The position numbers and the translations under genes were made by a program. From positions 1-12,012 of the forward strand of contig JAGVIO010000127.1 in the NCBI GenBank assembly GCA_020056025.1: a DNA stretch of 12,012 nt, written 5' to 3'. Positions within the stretch are counted from its first letter, which is position 1; every line of letters begins with the position of its first letter. Shown one piece after another: positions 6,486-12,012 of this stretch. This DNA is from an archaeon. Its GTDB lineage: Archaea; Nanobdellota; Nanobdellia; Woesearchaeales; WJKL01. Below the pieces are notes generated by a model. It did not search any database. It was given only the letters and a program-made list of their open reading frames with translations, and had not been told where the DNA came from.

Positions 6486-6501
6486 ACACAAAATATTGTG
6501 T
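6486..6501. promoter_or_regulatory. NrdR-box-like operator C (near-perfect consensus)
   Basis: ACACAAAATATTGTGT matches 15 of 16 positions of the NrdR-box consensus and has perfect ACACAA/TTGTGT arms. It lies about 24 bp upstream of the nrdD TATA box. A weaker half-site, ending AGTGT at 6465-6469, starts 32 bp from it and overlaps the TATA region. Confidence 0.6.
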
Positions 6502-6542
6502 TTTGTCAGTATCTTTCAGCCTTGTACCCCTACATCTGGGGT

Positions 6543-6850
6543 CTTGGTTGATTAGTTTTAGAAAATTTTACTAGTATTTAAATATGCTCAAACTAAAATA
6601 TATAGTTTTTAAATTAGATATCTTATTACAACTAAAAGTTCATTGAAAAGTGAAGACGCGTTTTACCTTTTGTTTGGTTTTAAGAAAAAAGGACATTCTT
6701 TTTACATTTTTAGTCGATTAAGGCTATTTTGCTTGCAAAGTAAAAATCTGTTTTCACTAAAAGAAAATTATTAAAATTTTTAAATAAAAAATTGGCAAAA
6801 ATAATAAAATAAATTATTGGCTCGCCTTTAAGCAAATGAAAAAGAGGGAA
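6543..6850. other. AT-rich gene-free stretch between nrdD promoter and adenosyltransferase gene
   Basis: No coding frame of useful length on either strand and no tRNA-like fold seen. It holds an AAACTA/TAGTTT inverted repeat (6590-6608), long A and T runs, and the CTCGCC (6821-6826) half of an inverted pair with GGCGAG at 6854-6859. Transcription on both sides runs leftward, so it is the 3' region of the adenosyltransferase gene plus the far upstream region of nrdD. Confidence 0.5.
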
Positions 6851-6881
6851 ATTGGCGAGGTAAATCTTTTTTCAAATCCAC

Positions 6882-6919
6882 CCTGCCAACATCTTTCTTT
6901 ATAATCTTTTTTTGGCAGG
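6882..6919 (-). repeat. 3' stem-loop element, copy 2 (after the adenosyltransferase gene)
   Basis: CCTGCCA (6882-6888) and TGGCAGG (6913-6919) form a perfect 7-bp stem with a 24-base loop. On the - strand it starts about 15 bases after the stop at 6935, just after a run of six T. Arms, loop length and T run match copy 1 at 2961-2997, while the loop sequences differ. Confidence 0.45.
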
Positions 6920-6934
6920 CTAAGAAAAAATAAC

Positions 6935-7459
6935 TTACCACTCAATGCCTTTTCTCACAGGATATTTGCGAGGAGATTTCAGAAGATTGATTTCATTCAC
7001 AAAATCAGCAGCATCCCTTAATTTCTTTGGAGCCCACCTTCCTGTCAGATAAACAATAGAATGTTTTGAACAATGATTAATCAAATCAATGACATCATCA
7101 ATTTTAACAAGCCCAATTGCAGCTGCAAGGTTAATCTCGTCTAATATCAGCAGATTGGGTTTTGTCTTTGCAATCTTTCTTGCAAACTCAATTCCTTTCT
7201 GCGCAAGCTCTTTGTCATGCAAAGAAGGTTTTGTTATCGGCCGAATAAACTCTTTCTTTCCAAACTGATAGATAGAATAATAAGGTTTCAGCTTTTGCAT
7301 TATCTTATACTCGCCGATTGTCTTCCTGCCTTTCATGAACTGCACAATCACAACTTTCTGCCTGTGCCCGACAGCACGGAGAGCAGTCCCTAATGCAGAT
7401 GTTGTTTTTCCTGCTCCATTTCCTGTCCACAAATAAATATTATGGCTAACCACAGCCAA
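6935..7459 (-). CDS. ATP:corrinoid adenosyltransferase (CobA/BtuR/CobO type)
   Basis: Transfers the adenosyl group of ATP to reduced cob(I)alamin, giving adenosylcobalamin, the cofactor of the class II reductase encoded next to it. The 174-residue protein has the family's N-terminal P-loop (YLWTGNGAGKTTSALG, about 8-23), the QFMKG strand, LLILDEINLAA (Walker-B-like strand), the LTGRWAPKKL segment and the C-terminal KGIEW. Length is normal. Translation starts at TTG 7459 or GTG 7453; no ATG is available near the P-loop. The gene overlaps the end of the upstream membrane-protein gene by 14 bases, so the two form one transcript. No cobalamin biosynthesis genes are visible, so the cell probably salvages corrinoids. 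A stem-loop 15 bases after the stop may end the transcript. Confidence 0.88.
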   Translation of the reverse strand: MAVVSHNIYLWTGNGAGKTTSALGTALRAVGHRQKVVIVQFMKGRKTIGEYKIMQKLKPYYSIYQFGKKEFIRPITKPSLHDKELAQKGIEFARKIAKTKPNLLILDEINLAAAIGLVKIDDVIDLINHCSKHSIVYLTGRWAPKKLRDAADFVNEINLLKSPRKYPVRKGIEW

Positions 7460-7844
7460 TCATCTCTTTCTCAGCATCCCGCCTGCTTGATATCTTATCA
7501 CATATCTCTTTTTCAAACGGCTCTCTGTTGTTTATCCTCATCCCGATATAATTTATATAGCAGACATCAGAGTAATAATATATCCTTACATTGTTGCACA
7601 GCTCAAGCCCTTTTTCAAGGTTTCCTGCTCTTAATGCGTCTAATGACCTGTCTAATTTTTTTGAATCAGAATCAACCATATAAAAGACCAATGCAATCAC
7701 AGCAGCAACTAATAAAAGTATCAGGAAAAGGCTTTTCCTCATTCTTTTGAGAACATGGTTTTTCTTCTTATGAACTGTTTTTTCAGCTGTTTTCTTAACA
7801 GTTCTTTTGCCAAGCCTTTTCTTCTTATGCAAATCTTTCTTCAT
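7446..7844 (-). CDS. Small single-pass membrane protein, lysine-rich N-terminus, cysteine-containing C-terminal domain
   Basis: Not recognised as a known family. The 132-residue protein starts with about 36 residues very rich in lysine and arginine, followed by one membrane segment at about 38-56 (SLFLILLLVAAVIALVFYMV). The C-terminal domain of about 75 residues holds four cysteines (83, 95, 115, 131). The positive-inside rule puts the N-terminus in the cytoplasm and the C-terminal domain outside, where two disulfides could form. It overlaps the corrinoid adenosyltransferase gene by 14 bases and is translated first, so a role in corrinoid uptake or membrane tethering is possible but unproven. 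A TATA-like element at 7876-7885 gives a short leader before the ATG. The N-terminal lysine repeats could also bind nucleic acid. Confidence 0.7.
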   Translation of the reverse strand: MKKDLHKKKRLGKRTVKKTAEKTVHKKKNHVLKRMRKSLFLILLLVAAVIALVFYMVDSDSKKLDRSLDALRAGNLEKGLELCNNVRIYYYSDVCYINYIGMRINNREPFEKEICDKISSRRDAEKEMIGCG

Positions 7845-7875
7845 ATTCTTCCCTGTTTCTTCATACTTCTTTGCC

Positions 7876-7885
7876 TATTTAATTA
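7876..7885 (-). promoter_or_regulatory. TATA-like box of the membrane protein-adenosyltransferase operon
   Basis: On the - strand this reads TAATTAAATA, about 36 bases before the ATG at 7844, predicting a leader of about nine bases. Confidence 0.35.
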
Positions 7886-7892
7886 TTTCTAT

Positions 7893-9587
7893 CTAAATCC
7901 TGCACTCAACGCATCTTTCAAGCACCTGCTCTTTCCTGCTTTTGTCACGGTATATAGTGATGCCTTTGCATTTCAGCGAATGCGCAAGCAAAAATATCTT
8001 CTTTACATCATTCTTTGTTGCATAATGCAGAAGATTTACTGTCTTGCTGACTGCATTGTCTGTATATTTTTGGAAAGCAGCCTGTATCCTGACATGCCAT
8101 TCAGGCGCAATGTCATGCGCAGAAACAAACAGATTCTGCATATCTCCAGGAAGATCATGTACTCCCTTGACAGTTCCTTTTTTCAGGATCTCATTCAGAA
8201 GCAATTTTTTGTTCAGTTTTCTTTGCTCAAGCATCTCTTTAAATACAGAATTGATTTCAACAAACTTTTCTTTTGAGAATATCTGTTTTACATAAGCAAC
8301 AGCAAATAAAGGCTCTATTCCAGAGCTGCATCCTGCAATCATTGATATTGTTCCAGTAGGTGCAATTGTTGTAACAGTTGCATTTCTCATGTGCTTATAT
8401 TTTCCGTGCAATTCGCTTTTCCTGAAATTAGGGAAATCTCCTCTGACAATTCCAAGCTCAGAAGATTTCTCTCTTGCTGTTTTTGTCAAAAATCTCATAA
8501 GTTCTTCAGCAACTTCAACTGCTTTAGCAGAATTATAAGGAATCTTCAGTTTTATCAGCATATCTGCAAAACCCATTACACCCAATCCAATCTTTCTGTT
8601 TGCAAGAGTCAATTGCTTTATCTCAGGCAATGGATAATTGTTGATTGAGATTATATTGTCAAGGAATTCAACAGCAGAATCTATTGTGGTTTTCAATCGT
8701 TTCCAGTCAATCTGCGCCTTATCCACAAACTTTGACACATTGATTGAGCCAAGATTGCAGCTCTCATAATTGAACAAAGGCTGCTCTCCGCATGGATTTG
8801 TCGCTTCTATCCTTCCTATCTGTTTCAAAACATTCTTCCTGTTTATTTCGTCAATGAAAAGCATTCCAGGATCTCCTGTCTGCCATGCAAGATCAGCAAT
8901 CAGATCCAACAATTGCCTTGCATTGATTGTCTTTGCAACCTTTCCGTTTCTTGGATTTACAAGATGCCATTCTTCATTTTTCTCAACTTTTCTGAAAAAT
9001 TCGTCTGTAACTGCAACAGATAAATTAAAATTCTGCAGCAATCCATACTTTTTTGCAATCACAAATTCAATTATGTCAGGATGCGAAACATCAAGGATTG
9101 CCATGTTAGCTCCTCTTCTTTTTCCCCCTTGCTTTATCACATCAGTTGCATTGTCAAATATCCTTATGAATGACACAGGTCCGGAAGCAACCCCTTTTGT
9201 AGAATGCACAATATCTCCTTTTGGCCTTATTTTGGAAAAGTTAAATCCAGTCCCTCCTCCGCTCTGATGGATTTTTGCCATGTCTTTGAGAGCAGAGAAA
9301 ATGCTGTCAATAGAGTCCTCAATAGGCAAAACAAAGCAAGCAGAAAGCTGCCCGATCTTAGTTCCTGCATTCATCAATGTAGGAGAATTTGGAAGGAATT
9401 CAAGCCTGCTCATCAAAGAAAAGAATTCATGCTCTTTCTGCCACCTTAATTTCTGATTTTTCTCTACAGAAGCAGCAGCATGCGCAACTCTCCTGAACAG
9501 ATGCATAGGTGTCTCTATAAGCTCTCCTTTGTCATTCTTAAGAAGATATCTTCTTTTCAGGATTTCTAGAGCATTGTCTGAAAGCAA
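7893..9587 (-). CDS. nrdJ: Class II (adenosylcobalamin-dependent) ribonucleotide reductase, no ATP cone
   Basis: Reduces ribonucleotides to deoxyribonucleotides using a thiyl radical made from adenosylcobalamin, with or without oxygen. Recognised by NSPTLMNAGT, GGGTGFNFSKIRPKGD, GGKRRGANMAILD, NPCGEQPL, and PTGTISMIAGCSSGIEP. The N264-x-C266-x-E268 triad is the active site; C84 and C277 fit the redox pair by spacing to known class II enzymes. The C-terminus ends CVEC (559-562), which probably shuttles electrons to that pair. At 564 residues it is short: it starts at the catalytic domain and lacks an N-terminal ATP cone, so overall activity control by dATP is probably absent. The start is TTG 9587, supported by GAGGTG seven bases upstream and a TATA box at 9626-9634. 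The adenosyltransferase gene lies just downstream on the same strand. Confidence 0.93.
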   Translation of the reverse strand: MLSDNALEILKRRYLLKNDKGELIETPMHLFRRVAHAAASVEKNQKLRWQKEHEFFSLMSRLEFLPNSPTLMNAGTKIGQLSACFVLPIEDSIDSIFSALKDMAKIHQSGGGTGFNFSKIRPKGDIVHSTKGVASGPVSFIRIFDNATDVIKQGGKRRGANMAILDVSHPDIIEFVIAKKYGLLQNFNLSVAVTDEFFRKVEKNEEWHLVNPRNGKVAKTINARQLLDLIADLAWQTGDPGMLFIDEINRKNVLKQIGRIEATNPCGEQPLFNYESCNLGSINVSKFVDKAQIDWKRLKTTIDSAVEFLDNIISINNYPLPEIKQLTLANRKIGLGVMGFADMLIKLKIPYNSAKAVEVAEELMRFLTKTAREKSSELGIVRGDFPNFRKSELHGKYKHMRNATVTTIAPTGTISMIAGCSSGIEPLFAVAYVKQIFSKEKFVEINSVFKEMLEQRKLNKKLLLNEILKKGTVKGVHDLPGDMQNLFVSAHDIAPEWHVRIQAAFQKYTDNAVSKTVNLLHYATKNDVKKIFLLAHSLKCKGITIYRDKSRKEQVLERCVECRI

Positions 9588-9594
9588 ATATATA

Positions 9595-9600
9595 CACCTC
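9595..9600 (-). promoter_or_regulatory. Shine-Dalgarno site that fixes the TTG start of nrdJ
   Basis: On the - strand GAGGTG lies seven bases before TTG 9587. No ATG or GTG lies in frame between here and the upstream stop, and the next ATG would remove 27 conserved residues. Confidence 0.65.
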
Positions 9601-9625
9601 TTTGCAGAGTAAAAAGAAAGAATCG

Positions 9626-9634
9626 TATTTAAAA
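9626..9634 (-). promoter_or_regulatory. TATA box of nrdJ
   Basis: TTTTAAATA on the - strand predicts transcription from about 9603, leaving a leader of about 16 bases that carries the GAGGTG site. No NrdR-box-like palindrome is seen in this promoter. Confidence 0.5.
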
Positions 9635-9640
9635 CTTACC

Positions 9641-9910
9641 TTATTTTTTCTTCTTTGAAGATTTCTTAGCTGATTTTGCTTTTGTCTTCGCAGCTTTCTT
9701 AGGCTTTGCTTCTCTGCCAATCATCTTATTGATGTCATCAATCAATTTCTTTGCATCAATGCCGTGCGCTTCGCATCCTTGCTCCAAAGTTTCAAACTGA
9801 GCAGCAACACACCCTAAGCAATGCATCCCGTGCTTGAAGAAAGCTTCAACTGTCTGCGGATATTTCTGCACAACTTCTGTTATGCTTTCTTTGCCTGTTA
9901 TTTTTGCCAT
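9641..9910 (-). CDS. DUF1858 redox-disulfide protein with lysine-rich tail
   Basis: Residues 1-62 form the small helical domain called hybrid-cluster-protein-associated redox disulfide (DUF1858): an ITEVVQKYPQTVEAFFKHGM helix pair, then C31-L-G-C34 and C46 in TLEQGCEAHGID. The CxxC could carry a reversible disulfide or take part in metal binding; the family's exact role is unknown. Residues 65-89 are an added tail of lysine, alanine and serine, like a histone H1 tail, which suggests nucleic-acid or ribosome contact. It follows the small basic protein gene by nine bases, with no Shine-Dalgarno site, and precedes nrdJ, which has its own promoter. A role in electron supply to NrdJ is possible but rests on position alone. 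Confidence 0.8.
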   Translation of the reverse strand: MAKITGKESITEVVQKYPQTVEAFFKHGMHCLGCVAAQFETLEQGCEAHGIDAKKLIDDINKMIGREAKPKKAAKTKAKSAKKSSKKKK

Positions 9911-9919
9911 AAGAAATAT

Positions 9920-10111
9920 TTATAGTGGATCTACCCTGAATTTGCCTTCATGCAGCATAGTTATCTCATACTTCTCAATTTTCTGAGCAGCTGCATATGC
10001 CTTTGCCTTTGCTTCTGTAGCAAAAGTCTTTGGCCTTTTTTCTCTGCCTCTTCCTGGCCTTGGCTTTTTCTTTCTGTGGTATTGCCTTTTTGTATATAGT
10101 GTAGATCCCAT
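9920..10111 (-). CDS. Small basic protein of unknown function
   Basis: A 63-residue protein from ATG 10111, beginning MGSTLYTKRQYHRKKKPRPG. A very basic first half (GRGREKRPKTF) is followed by an alanine-rich helix (TEAKAKAYAAAQKIEKY) and a short strand end (EITMLHEGKFRVDPL). No cysteines or membrane segments. The basic, glycine/arginine-rich front suggests RNA or ribosome binding; I recall similar short proteins in DPANN genomes but cannot name a family. An ATG at 10129 would add six residues, but the TATA box at 10135-10145 is centred 28 bases before 10111, so the leaderless start at 10111 is preferred. It is read with the DUF1858 gene nine bases downstream. Confidence 0.7.
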   Translation of the reverse strand: MGSTLYTKRQYHRKKKPRPGRGREKRPKTFATEAKAKAYAAAQKIEKYEITMLHEGKFRVDPL

Positions 10112-10134
10112 GTTGTATTGAAAAACCAATAGGC

Positions 10135-10145
10135 TATTTATAAAT
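10135..10145 (-). promoter_or_regulatory. TATA box of the small basic protein-DUF1858 operon
   Basis: ATTTATAAATA is centred about 28 bases before ATG 10111, giving a leaderless transcript and ruling against the ATG at 10129. Confidence 0.6.
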
Positions 10146-10153
10146 TTTGCTAT

Positions 10154-10855
10154 TTACTCAAAAACCCTTATCTCTCCGCTTGTCCTTGGGAAATTTCCCT
10201 TGCTGAACCAAAGATATGTCCCTGGCCCATTGAAAGTGTAATCATAATGGTCGCCAGTAGATATAGTGTTATATCCGTCTATAGCTCCTTTTTCAAATTC
10301 TCCATTGACAAGTTCCCTTATTCCGATTGTATGCTTTTCTCGCTGGTCATTTATGAACCTTACAGTGTCTCCTTTCTGTATATTCAGGTTTTGAGGCTCT
10401 CCGATGAAATCATAGATTGTGATTGCGTGCATCACTCCTGTTGCAGGCTTTATCTCAGCATATCTCAAAGCAGCGTCAGATATCTCTTTGTCTGTTATCT
10501 CTTCAGAAGCAAGTTTCATCTCTTTCTCTGCATCCGTATCAGTCCTGTTAAACTCATCTCCCCTGCTTCCGACAAGAGAGCTGCTGTTCTGCAGCTCTGA
10601 AGAAATGCTTTCTCCCTGATTTACAATGATCACTGTTGAAAAAGCAGCTAATATCAATAAGAATAAAGGAGCAGACAGCAGCAGATATTTGTTTTTTGGC
10701 TTTTCTTCGATTGTCTTCTTTCTTGCTGCATCAAAAGCATTGCCGATCTGGGCTTCATTATATCCATGGCTGCCCATTATTCCCTTAAGCTGAACTTCAG
10801 AATAACCTTTTGATTTCCCTGTCTTGACCCATTCAATGACATCTTTGCTGAGCAT
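10154..10855 (-). CDS. Membrane-anchored protein with degenerate cupredoxin domain
   Basis: A 233-residue protein from ATG 10855. Residues 1-45 form a small helical domain (WVKTGKSKGYSEVQLKGIM, then GYNEAQIGNAF) like UBA-type or helix-loop-helix motifs at the front of DPANN membrane proteins. A membrane segment lies at about 57-78, followed by a serine- and acid-rich linker. The C-terminal 90 residues are a cupredoxin-like sandwich (IQKGDTVRFIND, DHYDYTFNGPGTYLWFS). H175 (KHTIG) fits the first copper ligand, but the usual Cys and second His after the GTY strand are replaced by WFSKGNFPRTSG, so a type I copper site is unlikely. Orientation places the domain outside the cell. The longer frame up to 10948 would overlap the dus gene; the TATA box at 10880-10887 supports 10855. 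Confidence 0.75.
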   Translation of the reverse strand: MLSKDVIEWVKTGKSKGYSEVQLKGIMGSHGYNEAQIGNAFDAARKKTIEEKPKNKYLLLSAPLFLLILAAFSTVIIVNQGESISSELQNSSSLVGSRGDEFNRTDTDAEKEMKLASEEITDKEISDAALRYAEIKPATGVMHAITIYDFIGEPQNLNIQKGDTVRFINDQREKHTIGIRELVNGEFEKGAIDGYNTISTGDHYDYTFNGPGTYLWFSKGNFPRTSGEIRVFE

Positions 10856-10879
10856 ATTCTGATTAAGACAAGAATTGGA

Positions 10880-10887
10880 TATATAAA
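10880..10887 (-). promoter_or_regulatory. TATA box of the cupredoxin-like gene
   Basis: TTTATATA on the - strand is centred 28 bases before ATG 10855, so the transcript is leaderless and the 31-residue upstream extension is not translated. Confidence 0.6.
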
Positions 10888-10913
10888 CCTTTCTGTTCTT
10901 AACTACTCTAAAG

Positions 10914-11867
10914 TCATAACAATAATCTTTTCTTAAAATCCTCAACAATCACGATTATACCTTCTTTATCCTTGACTTTTGACAATGCAAACCTGAACTT
11001 CGCAGCATTAGGCAGTCCTTTTGTGAAAGCCAGCGCATGCCTTTTCACAGCATCATATTTGACTTTGTGCTTTTCAGCAAGCTTCAGAAATTCAAAAAAG
11101 CAGTCAATCCTCTGCTTTGCAGAAACCTTTTCATATTTTCCTGTTTTAAGATAATCATTTATCTGCCTGAATATCATCGGATTTCCGATAGCAGCTCTTC
11201 CGATCATCACAAAATCACAGCCTGTTTCATCAAGCATCCTCTTTGCATCTTCTGGCTTGACAATATCTCCGTTTCCAATCACAGGGATAGAGACATTTTC
11301 TTTTATCTCTTTTATAGCATTCCAGTCTGCTTTTCCTGAATAGAATTGTTCAGCTGTCCTTGCATGCACTGCAATTGCAGATGCTCCTGCTTTTTCTATG
11401 ATCTTTGCAAACTCAATTCCCTGGTTTTTCTTTACGCCTAATCTTATCTTTGCAGTCACTGGGATTTTTACAGCTTCAACAATTGCAGAGATCAGTTCTC
11501 CTATCTTCGCAGGCCTTTTCAGCAAAGCAGCCCCTGCTCCCTGCTGCATCACTTTGACATCAGCACATCCTAAATTAAAATCAATTATATCTGCTCCTGA
11601 GCTTTCAATGAATTTCGCAGCATCAATTATGCAGTCTTTTTTTGCTCCAAAGAGCTGCACAGCAATCGGCTTCTCGCTTTCAGAAAATTCAAATCTCCTG
11701 TAAGTTGCCTTGTTTGCCCGGGAGATAGCATTTGCATTTACCATTTCGGTATAGATCAATCCAGCCCCATATCTCTTGCACAGCTGCCTGAACGCAATGT
11801 CATTTACTCCTGCCATCGGAGCAAGCACTATTTTGTTTGGAATGCTCACCGAGCCTATTTTGTTCAT
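10914..11867 (-). CDS. tRNA-dihydrouridine synthase
   Basis: An FMN-dependent enzyme that reduces uridines to dihydrouridine in tRNA. The 317-residue protein is a TIM barrel with LAPMAGVND at its start, QLFGAKKD, the catalytic C101 in NLGCADVKV, the GAGAALL loop, TAKIRLG (FMN-binding lysine), VHARTAEQFYSG, GNGDI and MIGRAAIGNP (phosphate binding). A shorter helical C-terminal domain that binds tRNA follows. Most family members have proline after the catalytic cysteine; here it is alanine. The start at 11867 follows a TATA box by 28 bases, giving a leaderless transcript. The DusB-like subgroup fits best, but the target positions in tRNA cannot be read from sequence. It is probably transcribed alone; the cupredoxin-like gene below has its own TATA box. 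Confidence 0.92.
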   Translation of the reverse strand: MNKIGSVSIPNKIVLAPMAGVNDIAFRQLCKRYGAGLIYTEMVNANAISRANKATYRRFEFSESEKPIAVQLFGAKKDCIIDAAKFIESSGADIIDFNLGCADVKVMQQGAGAALLKRPAKIGELISAIVEAVKIPVTAKIRLGVKKNQGIEFAKIIEKAGASAIAVHARTAEQFYSGKADWNAIKEIKENVSIPVIGNGDIVKPEDAKRMLDETGCDFVMIGRAAIGNPMIFRQINDYLKTGKYEKVSAKQRIDCFFEFLKLAEKHKVKYDAVKRHALAFTKGLPNAAKFRFALSKVKDKEGIIVIVEDFKKRLLL

Positions 11868-11891
11868 GAATGCAGTTAAGGCGAGGCTATC

Positions 11892-11899
11892 TTTAAAAT
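11892..11899 (-). promoter_or_regulatory. TATA box of the dihydrouridine synthase gene
   Basis: ATTTTAAA on the - strand is centred about 28 bases before ATG 11867 and predicts a leaderless transcript. Confidence 0.55.
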
Positions 11900-11909
11900 T
11901 ATTTCTTTT

Positions 11910-12012
11910 TCACATCACAAAAAACAAAATCACAGGCAAAAGCAAACAGCCCATTGAAAGGCTTCTTTTAACACCCCACAATCCAGGGATGATTCCAATT
12001 GCTGTAGATACA
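11910..12012 (-). CDS. C-terminal fragment of a membrane protein (cut by the window edge)
   Basis: An open frame enters from the right edge and ends in TGA at 11910-11912. The visible 33 residues are strongly hydrophobic (GCLLLPVILFFVM at the very end) with a GIIPGLWGVKRS turn before them, consistent with the last membrane helix of an integral membrane protein. The family cannot be named from this piece. Its stop is 43 bases before the dihydrouridine synthase start. Confidence 0.5.
   Translation of the reverse strand, partial: VSTAIGIIPGLWGVKRSLSMGCLLLPVILFFVM

Noticed and set aside
6526..6542. ACCCC/GGGGT short inverted repeat as a terminator or operator
   Set aside because: A five-base stem with a seven-base loop and no T run is too weak to call.
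6590..6608. AAACTA/TAGTTT inverted repeat as a further NrdR box
   Set aside because: The arms are too far apart (19 bp overall, not 16), so it does not fit the NrdR-box layout.
9588..9597. TATATAT just upstream of the nrdJ TTG as its TATA box
   Set aside because: Transcription would then start inside the gene; the TATA-like site at 9626-9634 fits the GAGGTG leader.
1..12012. CRISPR array, tRNA, rRNA or complete insertion sequence
   Set aside because: No regularly spaced repeats, tRNA T-loop motifs, rRNA stretches or transposase genes were seen.

Overview
This AT-rich window looks archaeal. TATA-like boxes sit about 26-28 bases upstream of many start codons (mostly leaderless transcripts), and Shine-Dalgarno sites appear mainly in front of downstream operon genes. 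Two oxygen-independent ribonucleotide reductases, small lysine-rich proteins and compact spacing suggest an anaerobic, small-genome archaeon, perhaps of the DPANN (Woesearchaeota/Pacearchaeota) type. The lineage is inference; no rRNA or tRNA is present to test it.

Layout, left to right. (1) 86-531: an unrecognised gene broken by one frameshift. (2) 589-1670, + strand: a P-loop nucleotide kinase-like gene overlapping a dCMP deaminase gene, followed by a stem-loop terminator. (3) 1779-2606, - strand: a KilA-N gene of mobile-element type; behind its promoter lie repeats of TGTCCAGTG and a small possible gene remnant. (4) 3034-6363, - strand: an nrdD-redoxin-nrdG operon for anaerobic (class III) ribonucleotide reduction. 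(5) 6364-6934: a gene-free stretch with the nrdD promoter, NrdR-box-like operators and repeated 3' stem-loops. (6) 6935-7844, - strand: an ATP:corrinoid adenosyltransferase gene overlapping a small membrane-protein gene. (7) 7893-9587: nrdJ, the adenosylcobalamin-dependent (class II) reductase. (8) 9641-10111: a DUF1858 redox-disulfide protein and a small basic protein. (9) 10154-11867: a membrane-anchored degenerate cupredoxin and a tRNA-dihydrouridine synthase. (10) 11910-12012: the C-terminal end of a membrane protein.

Most of the window serves deoxynucleotide supply. NrdD, activated by NrdG and probably reduced by the small CPKC redoxin, and NrdJ, fed with adenosylcobalamin by the corrinoid adenosyltransferase, both make deoxynucleotides without oxygen. 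The dCMP deaminase and its partner kinase probably act on pyrimidine deoxynucleotides.

The outstanding feature is that the NrdD polypeptide begins with a complete NrdR-like module: a four-cysteine zinc ribbon with an RRRRE stretch, running into an ATP cone. NrdR is normally a separate repressor of ribonucleotide reductase genes. The promoter of this fused gene carries two 16-bp NrdR-box-like sites exactly 31 bp apart over the predicted transcription start, and a third near-consensus site upstream. This suggests an enzyme that represses its own gene and senses nucleotides through one shared ATP cone.
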